DNA from: Streptomyces sp. NRRL S-244
GTDB lineage: Bacteria; Actinomycetota; Actinomycetes; Streptomycetales; Streptomycetaceae
Assembly: GCF_000717915.1 (NCBI RefSeq)
Contig: NZ_JOCX01000004.1
Coordinates: forward strand, 1-64,000
Direction of reading: 5' to 3'
Length of the DNA: 64,000 nucleotides
Shown in pieces: positions 39,271 to 47,946 of the stretch (its first letter is position 1; each line of letters opens with the position of its first letter). Position numbers and translations under genes: made by a program. The notes under the pieces are model-generated. The model was not told the origin of the DNA, made no database searches, and saw nothing but the letters and a program-made list of their open reading frames with translations.

Positions 39271-39941
39271 CGCTTCACCGCCACTCGCTTGGCCACCCAG
39301 CCCAGGAGCAGGCCGGTGGGCAGGGTCAGCACGACGAAGCCGAGGGCGAAGATCCCGAAGACCGCGAAGAGCGCGTCCGCCTCGTTCTCGATCATTTCCT
39401 TCATCAGCAGGGCCGCTTCGGCCACGCCGATGGCCGCCGCCACCGTGGTGTTCTTGGTGAGGGCGATCAGTACGTTGGTGAGCGGCGCGATGACCGCCCG
39501 GAAGGCCTGGGGGAGCACGATCAGAGTGAGCACCTGGAAGAAGCTCAGGCCCAGCGCTCGGGCGGCTTCGGCCTGACCCACGGGCACCGTGTTGATGCCC
39601 GAGCGGATCGCCTCACAGACGAAGGTGCCGGTGTAGGCGATGAAGCCGAGGACCGCGAGCCGGAACCCGATCTCCTTGAACGTGCCGCCGCCGAGCGTGA
39701 CGCCGAGGGTCTGGTTCAGACCCAGCGAGCAGCCGATGATCAGGACGGTCAGCGGAATGTTGCGCACGATGTCGACGTACGCCGTGCCGAAGGCCCGCAT
39801 CAGCGGGACCGGGCTGACCCGCATCCCGGCCAGGACGGTGCCCCAGACCAGTGATCCGGCCGCCGAATAGAGGGTGAGCTGAACCGTCACCCAGAAGGCT
39901 CCGAGCACGTCGTACTGCCCGGAATCAAGAAAGTCGAACAC
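39267..39941 (-). CDS. gluC: Glutamate ABC transporter permease GluC
   Basis: 224 residues, HisM-type permease with EAA loop (EAARALGLSFFQVLTLIVLPQAF). GTG 39941 gives the expected family N-terminus (MFDFLDSGQYDVLGAFWVT after initiation); the frame is open upstream to 40010 through the hairpin and is not coding there. The long hairpin between gluB and gluC probably lowers transcript from here on relative to gluB. Confidence 0.9.
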   Translation of the reverse strand: MFDFLDSGQYDVLGAFWVTVQLTLYSAAGSLVWGTVLAGMRVSPVPLMRAFGTAYVDIVRNIPLTVLIIGCSLGLNQTLGVTLGGGTFKEIGFRLAVLGFIAYTGTFVCEAIRSGINTVPVGQAEAARALGLSFFQVLTLIVLPQAFRAVIAPLTNVLIALTKNTTVAAAIGVAEAALLMKEMIENEADALFAVFGIFALGFVVLTLPTGLLLGWVAKRVAVKR

Positions 39942-39967
39942 GTTGCCCTGCGCTCTCCCCAGGATGG

Positions 39968-40020
39968 CCGGTGAGGGGTGCCGCCGCCCGTAGCAGGCGG
40001 GCGGCGGCACCCCTCACCGG
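39968..40020 (-). terminator. 23-bp intra-operon hairpin between gluB and gluC
   Basis: Perfect stem (39968-39990 with 39998-40020) and a 7-base loop TAGCAGG, no T-tract, starting just after the gluB stop. Such hairpins behind binding-protein genes usually act as partial terminators or protect the upstream mRNA 3' end. Confidence 0.85.
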
Positions 40021-40024
40021 GAAA

Positions 40025-40876
40025 TCAGCTGCCTTCGGTGATCTGCGGGGCCGGCTCGGCCTTGTAGTTGGCGGGGCCGAGGTTCTTGTCCACGGCCTTC
40101 TGCCAGGAGCCGTCCTCGACCATCTTCTTCAGGGCGGCGTTGACCTTCGTCTGGAGGTCCTTGTCGCCCTTCTTCAGGCCGATGCCGTAGGGCTCGTCGC
40201 TCAGCTTCAGGCCGACGAGCTTGAACTTGCCCTTGTTCTTCTCCTGCGCGGCGTAGCCGGCCAGGATCGAGTTGTCCGTGGTCAGGGCGTCGACGGACTT
40301 GTTCTCCAGGCCGGTGAGGCACTCGGAGTAGCCGCCCTGCTCCAGCAGGTCGGCCTCGGGGGCCAGCTTGGTCTTGACGTTCTGCGCCGACGTGGAGCCG
40401 GTGACCGAGCAGAGCTTCTTCTTGTTCAGGTCCTCGGCCTTGGTGATCGAGGTCTCGTCGGCGCGGACCAGCAGGTCCTGGTGGGCCAGGAAGTACGGGC
40501 CGGCGAAGTCGACCTTCGCCTTGCGCTTGTCGTTGATCGTGTAGGTCGCTACGACCAGCTTCACGTCACCGTTCGAGATCAGGTTCTCGCGCTCGGCGCT
40601 GACGGCCTGCTTGAACTCGATCTGGTCGGGCTGGTAGCCGAGCTCCTTGGCGACGTAGGTTGCCACGTCCACGTCGAAGCCCGTGAACTTGCCGTCCGGG
40701 GTCTTGAGGCCCAGACCGGGCTGGTCGAACTTGATGCCGATGACGATCTTGTCCTTGGCGCCACCGGACGCGCCGCCGTCACCGCTCGCCTTGTCGCTGC
40801 TGCCGCCGCAGGCGGTCGCCGTCAGGGCGAGGACTGCGGCAACGGCTGCGGCCGCACCGGCCTTGAAAACCTTCAT
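40025..40876 (-). CDS. gluB: Glutamate-binding lipoprotein GluB
   Basis: 283 residues. Lipoprotein signal (MKVFKAGAAAAVAAVLALTA then TACGG, lipidated Cys near 23), Gly/Ser/Asp-rich spacer and an SBP_bac_3 domain (DKIVIGIKFDQPGLG, GFDVDVATYVAKELGY). It captures glutamate outside the membrane for GluCD/GluA. GAGGGAA lies upstream of ATG 40876. Confidence 0.92.
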   Translation of the reverse strand: MKVFKAGAAAAVAAVLALTATACGGSSDKASGDGGASGGAKDKIVIGIKFDQPGLGLKTPDGKFTGFDVDVATYVAKELGYQPDQIEFKQAVSAERENLISNGDVKLVVATYTINDKRKAKVDFAGPYFLAHQDLLVRADETSITKAEDLNKKKLCSVTGSTSAQNVKTKLAPEADLLEQGGYSECLTGLENKSVDALTTDNSILAGYAAQEKNKGKFKLVGLKLSDEPYGIGLKKGDKDLQTKVNAALKKMVEDGSWQKAVDKNLGPANYKAEPAPQITEGS

Positions 40877-40963
40877 GGTGAACTTCCCTCGGATGAGACG
40901 TTGTTGGACGACGAGCGACACGCGTGCTCTGAGCCGCCAGGGGATCACTACCAGACAAGACCG

Positions 40964-41749
40964 TCAGTGGTGCAGGATCTTCGAAAGGAAGTCCTTCGCG
41001 CGGTCACTGCGCGGGTTGCTGAAGAACTGCTCGGGTGCGGCCTCTTCGACGATCTTTCCGTCGGCCATGAAGACGACCCGATTGGCGGCGGACCGGGCGA
41101 AGCCCATCTCGTGCGTGACGACCACCATCGTCATGCCCTCCCGGGCGAGCTGCTGCATGACCTCCAGCACCTCGTTGATCATTTCCGGGTCGAGCGCCGA
41201 GGTCGGCTCGTCGAACAGCATCACCTTCGGGTCCATCGCCAGCGCGCGGGCGATCGCCACGCGCTGCTGCTGGCCGCCGGACAGCTGCGCCGGGTACTTG
41301 TCGGCCTGCGAGCCGACACCCACCCGGTCCAGCAGGGACTTGGCCTTCTCGAGCGCGGCTGCCGAGTCCGTCTTGCGGACCTTGAGCTGACCCAGCATCA
41401 CGTTCTGCAGCACCGTCTTGTGCGCGAACAGGTTGAAGGACTGGAACACCATGCCCACATCGGCACGCAGCCGGGCCAGTTCGCGTCCCTCCGACGGCAG
41501 TTCCTTGCCGTCGACCGTGATGGTGCCCGAGTCGATCGTCTCCAGGCGGTTGATGGTCCGGCACAGCGTGGACTTGCCCGATCCCGAGGGACCGATCACG
41601 ACGACGACCTCACCGCGGGCAATGCTCAGATCGATGTCCTGAAGCACGTGCAGCGCGCCGAAGTGCTTGTTGACGTTGCTCAGTACGACCAGGTCGTCCG
41701 CGGCCGGGACCGCATCCTGCACGTCCTTGGTCACTGATACTCCGCTCAT
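40964..41749 (-). CDS. gluA: Glutamate ABC transporter ATPase GluA
   Basis: 261 residues. Walker [11 protein letters not shown]-loop [11 protein letters not shown], signature [15 protein letters not shown], Walker [14 protein letters not shown], switch His in VVVTHEM: a polar amino-acid ATPase. ATG 41749 or the in-frame GTG about 15 bases later (with GGAG at good spacing) may be the start. First gene of gluABCD, divergent from gluR. Confidence 0.93.
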   Translation of the reverse strand: MSGVSVTKDVQDAVPAADDLVVLSNVNKHFGALHVLQDIDLSIARGEVVVVIGPSGSGKSTLCRTINRLETIDSGTITVDGKELPSEGRELARLRADVGMVFQSFNLFAHKTVLQNVMLGQLKVRKTDSAAALEKAKSLLDRVGVGSQADKYPAQLSGGQQQRVAIARALAMDPKVMLFDEPTSALDPEMINEVLEVMQQLAREGMTMVVVTHEMGFARSAANRVVFMADGKIVEEAAPEQFFSNPRSDRAKDFLSKILHH

Positions 41750-41763
41750 CGGCTTCTTGCTCC

Positions 41764-41784
41764 GTCCTCCTCGGTTGGGAGGAC
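41764..41784 (-). promoter_or_regulatory. Hairpin in the gluA leader
   Basis: Perfect 7-bp arms GTCCTCC / GGAGGAC around TCGGTTG in the untranslated leader. The arm carries a Shine-Dalgarno-like GGAGGA 15 to 20 bases before the gluA start; a control role is conjecture. Confidence 0.4.
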
Positions 41785-41832
41785 AGTAGTGACGTCCTGC
41801 GCACACCGTCATTACATCTGAGGGAGAATTGA

Positions 41833-41914
41833 GCATAACGAAACGGCCTCGCTCCGATACGCTCCGTGCGCACCGCGGCTGCCGGGCCCGCTCGCCCGTA
41901 CCGGGTGCATAACG
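41833..41914. promoter_or_regulatory. Direct repeats GCATAACG in the gluA/gluR divergent region
   Basis: GCATAACGAAACGG (from 41833) and GCATAACGGAAGAC (from 41907) are 74 bp apart in the 273-base divergent region; seven helical turns. Candidate GluR sites. TTGACG at 41940-41945 could serve gluR as a -35 box. Confidence 0.4.
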
Positions 41915-42022
41915 GAAGACGCGCCGGAGCGGAACCCCCTTGACGTGGGCCTCTTCATCGGCGTGGATGCAGGGTGGCCCTGACCGCGGGCCCTGATCAG
42001 GAAAACAGGAAAGGGGGACGCA

Positions 42023-42727
42023 ATGAGACTGCTGCTCGTCGAGGACGACGACCACGTCGCCGCCGCCCTGTCCGCGATCCTCGCCCGGCACGGGTTCCAG
42101 GTGACCCACGCCCGCAGCGGCGAGGAGGCCCTCCAGGCCCTGCTGCCCGCGGGGGCTCCCCCCTTCGGCGTCGTCCTGCTGGACCTCGGCCTGCCCGATC
42201 AGGACGGGTACGAGGTGTGCGGCAAGATCCGCAAGCGCACCTCGACGCCCGTCATCATGGTGACCGCGCGCGGCGACGTACGCTCCCGCATCCACGGCCT
42301 CAACATGGGCGCCGACGACTACGTCGTCAAGCCGTACGACACGGGTGAACTCCTCGCACGCATCCACGCCGTCGCCCGGCGCACCGGAGCCTCCGAGGAG
42401 GCCTCCGCCACCGGGACGGGCGCCCCCGGCGTGGTCCGGCTCGGCCCGGTCAGCATCGAACTGCCCACCCGCCGGGTCAGCGTGGACGGCACCGACGTAC
42501 CCCTCACCCGCAAGGAGTTCGACCTGCTGGCCCTGCTCGCGCAGCGCCCCGGCGTCGTCTTCCGGCGCGAGCAGATCATCAGCGAGGTGTGGCGCACCAG
42601 CTGGGAGGGGACCGGGCGGACCCTGGAGGTCCACGTCGCCTCGCTGCGCTCCAAGCTGCGCATGCCCGCGCTCATCGAGACCGTCCGCGGGGTGGGCTAC
42701 CGGCTCGTCACCCCGGCCGCGCCCTAG
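42023..42727 (+). CDS. gluR: OmpR-family response regulator GluR
   Basis: 234 residues. Receiver domain with Asp53-54 region [18 protein letters not shown] and VVKPYD, then a winged-helix DNA-binding domain ([20 protein letters not shown] ... RGVGYRLV). ATG 42023 follows AAAGGGGGA. In S. coelicolor the gluRK pair next to gluABCD senses glutamate and activates the transporter (from memory); gene order here is the same. Confidence 0.9.
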   Translation: MRLLLVEDDDHVAAALSAILARHGFQVTHARSGEEALQALLPAGAPPFGVVLLDLGLPDQDGYEVCGKIRKRTSTPVIMVTARGDVRSRIHGLNMGADDYVVKPYDTGELLARIHAVARRTGASEEASATGTGAPGVVRLGPVSIELPTRRVSVDGTDVPLTRKEFDLLALLAQRPGVVFRREQIISEVWRTSWEGTGRTLEVHVASLRSKLRMPALIETVRGVGYRLVTPAAP

Positions 42728-42739
42728 CGGGGCCCCGCC

Positions 42740-44152
42740 GTGCGCGCCCGCCTGCTCCCCCTGCTCGTCGTCCTCATGGCGGGCGTGCTGCTCGCCCTCG
42801 GCTTCCCGCTCGCCGTGAGCCTGGCCGCAGGGCAGCAGCAGCGCGTGGTCGTCGACCGGATCGACGACAGCGCCCGCTTCGCCGCCCTCGCCCAGTTCGT
42901 CATCGACGCCGAGAGCTCCGGGTCCACCGGGTCCACCGAGCGCCTGGAGACCCTCCAGCTGGAACTGGCCCGCTACCAGCAGCTGTACGGCATCCGCGTC
43001 GGCATCTTCCTGCGCGACGACAACGCCATGGCCCGCGCGCCCGGCTGGTGGGAGCTCCCGGAGAAGGGCGAGGGGCGCCGCGCCTTCGGGGAGGCCCTCG
43101 CCGGGCGCCGCAGCCACGACCCCGCCCAGGTGTGGCCCTGGCAGACCCACGGCAAGCTGCTCGTCGCCTCCCCGGTCGTCCTCGACGGCGACGTCGTGGC
43201 GGTCGTCGTCACCGAATCGCCCACCGACCAGATGCGGGCCCGCATCCTGGACGGCTGGCTGATCATCATCGCCGGACTCGCCGCCGCGATGCTCGTGGCC
43301 TTCGGCGCCGCCCTCGTGCTCACCCGCTGGGTGCTCAAGCCCGTCCGCACCCTCGACGCGGCCGCCCACGGCATCGCCACCGGACGGATGAACTCCCGGG
43401 TCGCGGCGGCCGGCGGGCCCCCGGAACTCCAACGCCTGGCCCATTCGTTCAACGAGATGGCCGACAACGTGGAAGAGGTCCTGGAGCAGCAGCGGGCGTT
43501 CGTCGCCGACGCCTCCCACCAGCTGCGCAACCCGCTCGCGGCGCTGCTCCTGCGGATCGAGCTGCTCGCCCTCGAACTGCCCGAGGGAAACGAGGAGATC
43601 GCCTCCGTGCGGACCGAGGGCAAGCGCCTGACCCAGGTCCTGGACGATCTGCTGGACCTGGCGCTGGCCGAGCACACCTCGGCCGAGCTCACCCTCACCG
43701 ACATCGCCGGGCTGACCGCGGAGCGGGTGGCCTCCTGGCGCCCGTACGCCGAGGAGAAGGGCGTACGGCTCACCGAGACGGGCCGTACCGCGGTCACGGG
43801 CTGGGCCGACCCCATCGCGCTCTCCAGCGCCCTCGACGCAGTGATCGACAACGCCCTCAAGTTCACCCCGGAGGGTGAGGAGGTCGAGGTGTCCGTCGCC
43901 CCGGCCGGGCCCTTCGTGCACGTCGTCGTCGCCGACCGCGGCCCCGGGCTGACCGACGAGGAGCTGCTCCGCGTCGGCGACCGGTTCTGGCGCAGCGGCC
44001 GCCACCAGAACGTCAAGGGCTCCGGCCTCGGCCTGTCGATCTCCCGGGCGCTGCTCGCCGCGGGCGGCGGGTCCCTCGCGTACGAGAAGAACCCGCCGCA
44101 CGGGCTGCGGGTGACGGTGGCCGTCCCGCGCAGCGATCCGCACACCGTCTGA
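42740..44152 (+). CDS. gluK: Sensor histidine kinase GluK
   Basis: 470 residues. Two membrane segments (about 5-28 and 170-195) enclose an extracytoplasmic sensor, followed by HAMP, HisKA (phospho-His in [18 protein letters not shown]) and HATPase ([33 protein letters not shown]). GTG 42740 lies 12 bases after gluR. Convergent with the GH85 gene, only 36 bases between stops, a gap filled by GGGGGCC repeats. Confidence 0.9.
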   Translation: MRARLLPLLVVLMAGVLLALGFPLAVSLAAGQQQRVVVDRIDDSARFAALAQFVIDAESSGSTGSTERLETLQLELARYQQLYGIRVGIFLRDDNAMARAPGWWELPEKGEGRRAFGEALAGRRSHDPAQVWPWQTHGKLLVASPVVLDGDVVAVVVTESPTDQMRARILDGWLIIIAGLAAAMLVAFGAALVLTRWVLKPVRTLDAAAHGIATGRMNSRVAAAGGPPELQRLAHSFNEMADNVEEVLEQQRAFVADASHQLRNPLAALLLRIELLALELPEGNEEIASVRTEGKRLTQVLDDLLDLALAEHTSAELTLTDIAGLTAERVASWRPYAEEKGVRLTETGRTAVTGWADPIALSSALDAVIDNALKFTPEGEEVEVSVAPAGPFVHVVVADRGPGLTDEELLRVGDRFWRSGRHQNVKGSGLGLSISRALLAAGGGSLAYEKNPPHGLRVTVAVPRSDPHTV

Positions 44153-44188
44153 AAGCCGGGGGCCGGGGGCCGGGGGCCCCGGGGAGCG

Positions 44189-46342
44189 TCAGCTCCAGGG
44201 GAGCGTGGTTCCGGCCGGGGCTGAGGCCGCGTACAGCTCGTCCACGGCCCGGACCTCGAAGGCGGCCGCGGGCTCCCGGCCGGCGCGGTTGACGGCCGGG
44301 AGGTGCAGGGCCGTGCCGCAGGTGCCGCCGAGGAAGCGGCGGGCGCCGTCCGGGAGCAGCCGGTACAGCTCGTAGTGCCGGACCGGCCCCGCCGCCCGGC
44401 GCCAGGAGAGGCGGACGGAGGCCTTGCCGTCCTGCTGGGCCGAGGCGTCCACCGTCAGCGCGCTCGGAGCCGCCGGGCGCCGCCGCGCGGTGTCGTCGCG
44501 TACCGACAAGGCGCCGAGCCGCCAGGACACCGCTCTGTTCCCCCTGGCCGTGATCCGTACGGCAAGGCCGTACGCGGTTCTGCCCGCCAGGGCCGGGAGC
44601 CCGACCCGGGAGGTGCGCCAGCCGCCCTGGCCGGAGCCCTGGACCGGCGCCTTCAGCCAGGTGTACGGGACGGGCTCGCCCGGGGCGGCCGGCTCGCGCG
44701 TGGCCACGCCGACCTCGACGGTGACCGAGCCCGCCTCGGTGGCGTGCACCAGCTCCAAGGCGGTGGAGCCGGTCAGGGGCAACCGGGTGCAGTGCAGCCC
44801 GATGACGGCAGGAGCGCTCAGGGGCCCGGACACGAGGAGGCTGGAGCCGCCGCGCCAGGCCTTCGCGAAGTCCAGGGTGACGGACGGGCGCGCTCCGGAG
44901 GTCTCGACGACCCAGCGGCGGCCCGGGAGCCGGTCCTGGAGCCCGAGGTGGTTCCACGGGGTGTCGGAGGTGACCTTGCCGTCCTCGTACCAGCGCTCCC
45001 CGTGCCCGGTGTTGAAGGCGCAGGCGAAGGGCAGCGCGGTGATGGTGGACCGGTCCGCGACGGCGGTGGCGGGCGCCCGCCAGGTGCCCTCGGGCGCGGG
45101 GTGGGCCGGGTCGAGGGACTCGCCGGTCCAGAACCGGTCGTCGGCGCGGTGGAAGGCGCCGGGGGAGCGGTCGGTGAGGTGGTTGCGGGTCCATTCGGGG
45201 CGGTAGAAGCCGAAGCTGACGACGTGGTCGCGGTCGCGGGGGATGATCGCATCCCAACGGACGTTGGAATTCCAGCCGTTGGACTCCATGTCGAGGGCCG
45301 CCCACAGCTCGTGGCGGGAGCGGCCCAGCCGGCCGGCGAGCGCCGCGGAGTCGGCCAGGGTCTGCGGGGTCCAGCGGAAGTCGACGAACACCGTGTCCGC
45401 GACGCGGCCCGCCCGGTCCTCGAAGAACTCCTGGTTGAGCTGGTTGAGCGCCCCCTGCCAGCCGACCCGGCCGGTGCTGTTCATGGCGTCGTACCAGGTG
45501 ATCCGCAGGCCGTACGGGGCCCCGGCCGCCCGCAGGGCGCGCAGGAACTCCCGCATCCGGGCGGCGAGCGAGCTGTCCCCGCCGTCGGTCTCGGCGTTCA
45601 CGAACCAGCCGTCGAACCCGTACGTCCGCGCCACCTGTACGAGCTTCTCGGCGATCGGGAACCGGCCGAGGGCGTCCCGCTGGACGAGGTCCCGGGTCCA
45701 CTGGAGGTCGCCGCCGTACGCGACGGGCGGCAGGAAGATGTTGCCGAGCACCGGGACGCCGTGGCGGTGGGCGGCGTCGACGACGGGCGCGTTCGGGGCG
45801 AGCACGATGCCCTCGCCGGAGGAGCCGCCCCAGAACACCAGCTCGTCGAGGTACGCCCAGTGCGTCAGCGCGTAGTGGTCGGCGGTCGCGGAGCCCTGGG
45901 AGGGGTTCTGGGCGGTCGGCCCGAACGAGACGAGCGAGGAGATCCGGGCCTGGCCCCTGCGGGCGCCCGCGTTCGGGGGCACGGGGGTGAAGCGGGGCGC
46001 GAGGGGCACGGTCGCGGTGTTGTACGCGAGGTCCGGATCGGCCTCGGGGGCCCACTGCTTGAGGGAGCGCCAGGTGATGCCGGGGCCGGGGGCGCCGTGG
46101 GGGAGGGAGTCGGGGAACCAGTAGGAGGCGTACGGGGACAGGTCGGCGGGGGATGCCGGAGCGGCGGCGGGCGTGGGGGCGGGGGCCGGGGCGGCCTGGG
46201 CTTCGGTGGCCGCGCCGGTGGCGCCGAGCAGCGCGGCGGCTCCCGCCCCGGCGCCTGCGGCGAGGACGCCGCGGCGGGTCGGCGGCGCCGTGCGCAACGA
46301 ACGGGTGGTGCGAGGATCGGCGCCGTTGTCGGTCCGGGACAT
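44189..46342 (-). CDS. Secreted GH85 endo-beta-N-acetylglucosaminidase
   Basis: 717 residues. Twin-arginine signal (TRRGVLAAGAGAGAAALLG) then a Pro/Ala-rich spacer. The GH85 barrel (about 65-400) has the catalytic Asn-x-Glu in GFDGWFVNAETDGG, followed by beta-sandwich domains and a C-terminal fibronectin-like stretch (RRPAAPSALTVDASAQ ... YELYRLLPDG). GH85 enzymes cut the chitobiose core of N-glycans. GAGGAG precedes ATG 46342. It follows the GH5-like gene on the same strand, 72 bases apart. Confidence 0.87.
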   Translation of the reverse strand: MSRTDNGADPRTTRSLRTAPPTRRGVLAAGAGAGAAALLGATGAATEAQAAPAPAPTPAAAPASPADLSPYASYWFPDSLPHGAPGPGITWRSLKQWAPEADPDLAYNTATVPLAPRFTPVPPNAGARRGQARISSLVSFGPTAQNPSQGSATADHYALTHWAYLDELVFWGGSSGEGIVLAPNAPVVDAAHRHGVPVLGNIFLPPVAYGGDLQWTRDLVQRDALGRFPIAEKLVQVARTYGFDGWFVNAETDGGDSSLAARMREFLRALRAAGAPYGLRITWYDAMNSTGRVGWQGALNQLNQEFFEDRAGRVADTVFVDFRWTPQTLADSAALAGRLGRSRHELWAALDMESNGWNSNVRWDAIIPRDRDHVVSFGFYRPEWTRNHLTDRSPGAFHRADDRFWTGESLDPAHPAPEGTWRAPATAVADRSTITALPFACAFNTGHGERWYEDGKVTSDTPWNHLGLQDRLPGRRWVVETSGARPSVTLDFAKAWRGGSSLLVSGPLSAPAVIGLHCTRLPLTGSTALELVHATEAGSVTVEVGVATREPAAPGEPVPYTWLKAPVQGSGQGGWRTSRVGLPALAGRTAYGLAVRITARGNRAVSWRLGALSVRDDTARRRPAAPSALTVDASAQQDGKASVRLSWRRAAGPVRHYELYRLLPDGARRFLGGTCGTALHLPAVNRAGREPAAAFEVRAVDELYAASAPAGTTLPWS

Positions 46343-46414
46343 GCGGGCTCCTCGGTGAGGGGGGCGGGTGAGGGGTGAGAGGTGACGGGTGACGCATGGT
46401 CAAGGTGCGGGTGG

Positions 46415-47680
46415 TCAGGTGACGTCCGGTACGCGCAGCACCTCCGTGATGCCGCGCGCCGACAGATGGGCGGGGTCCCCGGCGCGCTCCGCCAGGACCA
46501 CCGCGGGGCGGACCCCCTGGGCCGTGAGCGCGGCCCAGGCCTCGAAGAAGGCGCCGCCCGGGGCGCACACCGAGCGCTTCGGCGCGGCCTGCGCCCCGCC
46601 GACGTCCACGGCCAGCGCGGTGGACCGTACGGCCGGGTGGTGTTCCCGGCCCCGCCACTGCGCGGCGATCCGGGCGACGGCCGTCCCGGCCGGCTTGGCC
46701 CTGCGGTCGTTGGTGAGCAGGCCGAGCCCGTACTCCAGCTCCGGGAAGTCCGCGAGCTCCCGGGACACGTCGTGCGAGCACCACCAGGTCACGCCCCACA
46801 GGTCCGGGCAGTCCAGCACGTTCGCCACGGTCGCCTCGGTGAACGCGGCCGCGTGCTCCGCCGGGACCAGCGGCGCGGGCGCCCCGACCTCCTGGAGCCA
46901 CACCGGCCGGTGCGGATCGCCCGCCCAGGCCTTCGCCAGCTCGACCAGGTACGCGGCGTGGTGCTCGGTCGCCGTGCCGGTGCGGCCGTGGCGCTGCGCG
47001 GTGCCGTTGAACACCCAGGAGTGCACGGCCGTGGCCGCGCCCAGCCGGGCCGCCTGGGCCGGGGTGAAGGGATGCCCGTCCTGGTACCAGGCGGCGTCGT
47101 ACTCGGCGTGCACGTGGAACCGGCCCGGGGCGCCCTTCTCGCACGCGGCGAGCATCCGCTCCAGCCAGCGCCCGGCCTGCTCCCGGGTGATCCGGTCCGG
47201 GTCCGGATGGGGGGCGCCGGAGAACTGGTTGATCTCGTTGCCGACGGTCATGCCGAGGAAGTTGGGCCGGTCGGCGAGGGCGGCGGCCAGCGTGCGCAGG
47301 TACTCCTCCTGCGCGGCGACGACGTCCGGGTCGGTGAAGATGTTCCGCCGGTGCCAGGTCCCGGTCCAGGCCGGCAGGAAGTCGAAGCTCGACAAGTGCC
47401 CTTGCAGGCCGTCCACGTTGACGTCGAGCCCGCGCTCGGCGGCCGCGTCGGCGAGCGCGACGAGCTGCTCGACGGCGCGCGGCCGGATGAGCGTCCGGTT
47501 CGGCTGGAACACCGGCCACAGCGGGAAGACCCTCACGTGGTCCAGCCCGAGCGCGGCGACGGAGTCGAGGTCGGCCCTGACGTCGTCGAGGTCGAAGTCG
47601 AGCCAGTGGTGGAACCAGCCGCGGGACGGGGTGTAGTTGGCGCCGAAACGGAGCGGACGAGGGGTGAGTTCGTCGTGCAT
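46415..47680 (-). CDS. GH5-like glycoside hydrolase, probable beta-mannosidase
   Basis: 421 residues, no signal peptide, so intracellular. A (beta/alpha)8 barrel with acid/base Glu in MTVGNEINQF (about 155) and nucleophile Glu in PVWLQEVGAP (about 265). The RFGANYTPSRGWFHHWLDF opening and the GH85 neighbour recall GH5 subfamily 18 beta-mannosidases acting on Man-GlcNAc from N-glycan cores. ATG 47680 is preferred; the frame is open to 47773. Family assignment is from memory of motifs. Confidence 0.7.
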   Translation of the reverse strand: MHDELTPRPLRFGANYTPSRGWFHHWLDFDLDDVRADLDSVAALGLDHVRVFPLWPVFQPNRTLIRPRAVEQLVALADAAAERGLDVNVDGLQGHLSSFDFLPAWTGTWHRRNIFTDPDVVAAQEEYLRTLAAALADRPNFLGMTVGNEINQFSGAPHPDPDRITREQAGRWLERMLAACEKGAPGRFHVHAEYDAAWYQDGHPFTPAQAARLGAATAVHSWVFNGTAQRHGRTGTATEHHAAYLVELAKAWAGDPHRPVWLQEVGAPAPLVPAEHAAAFTEATVANVLDCPDLWGVTWWCSHDVSRELADFPELEYGLGLLTNDRRAKPAGTAVARIAAQWRGREHHPAVRSTALAVDVGGAQAAPKRSVCAPGGAFFEAWAALTAQGVRPAVVLAERAGDPAHLSARGITEVLRVPDVT

Positions 47681-47793
47681 GGGGCGTCCGTCCTGGAGTT
47701 CGCGTGAGTTCTCGGAAGGTCTCGGAAATGCGCCGGCGGCACACAAAATGCCGGGTGTCGTGGTGTTAGTCAACAGGGCCTCCGGCGCCGGAA

Positions 47794-47862
47794 CTTATGC
47801 GCTTCAGTCCCGTTGGCAGAAGGGTTCCGGCCTCTCGGGCTGGTGCAACTAATGCGGTTTAG
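47794..47862. promoter_or_regulatory. Two LacI-type operator-like sites in the GH5/lacI divergent region
   Basis: CTTATGCGCTTCAG (47794-47807) and CTAATGCGGTTTAG (47849-47862) are 14-mers each with 5 of 7 symmetric pairs about a central C/G, and share AACTwATGCGsTTyAG, 55 bp apart. The second lies between TGGTGC (47841-47846) and TAGGGT (47864-47869), a possible lacI promoter. Confidence 0.6.
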
Positions 47863-47946
47863 CTAGGGTGCGGGAAAGTGTCCGGAAATGGACAGCGGAC
47901 AGCGATGAGAACGGCCCCTCGGGGGCGCAGAACAGGCAGGCTGGCC

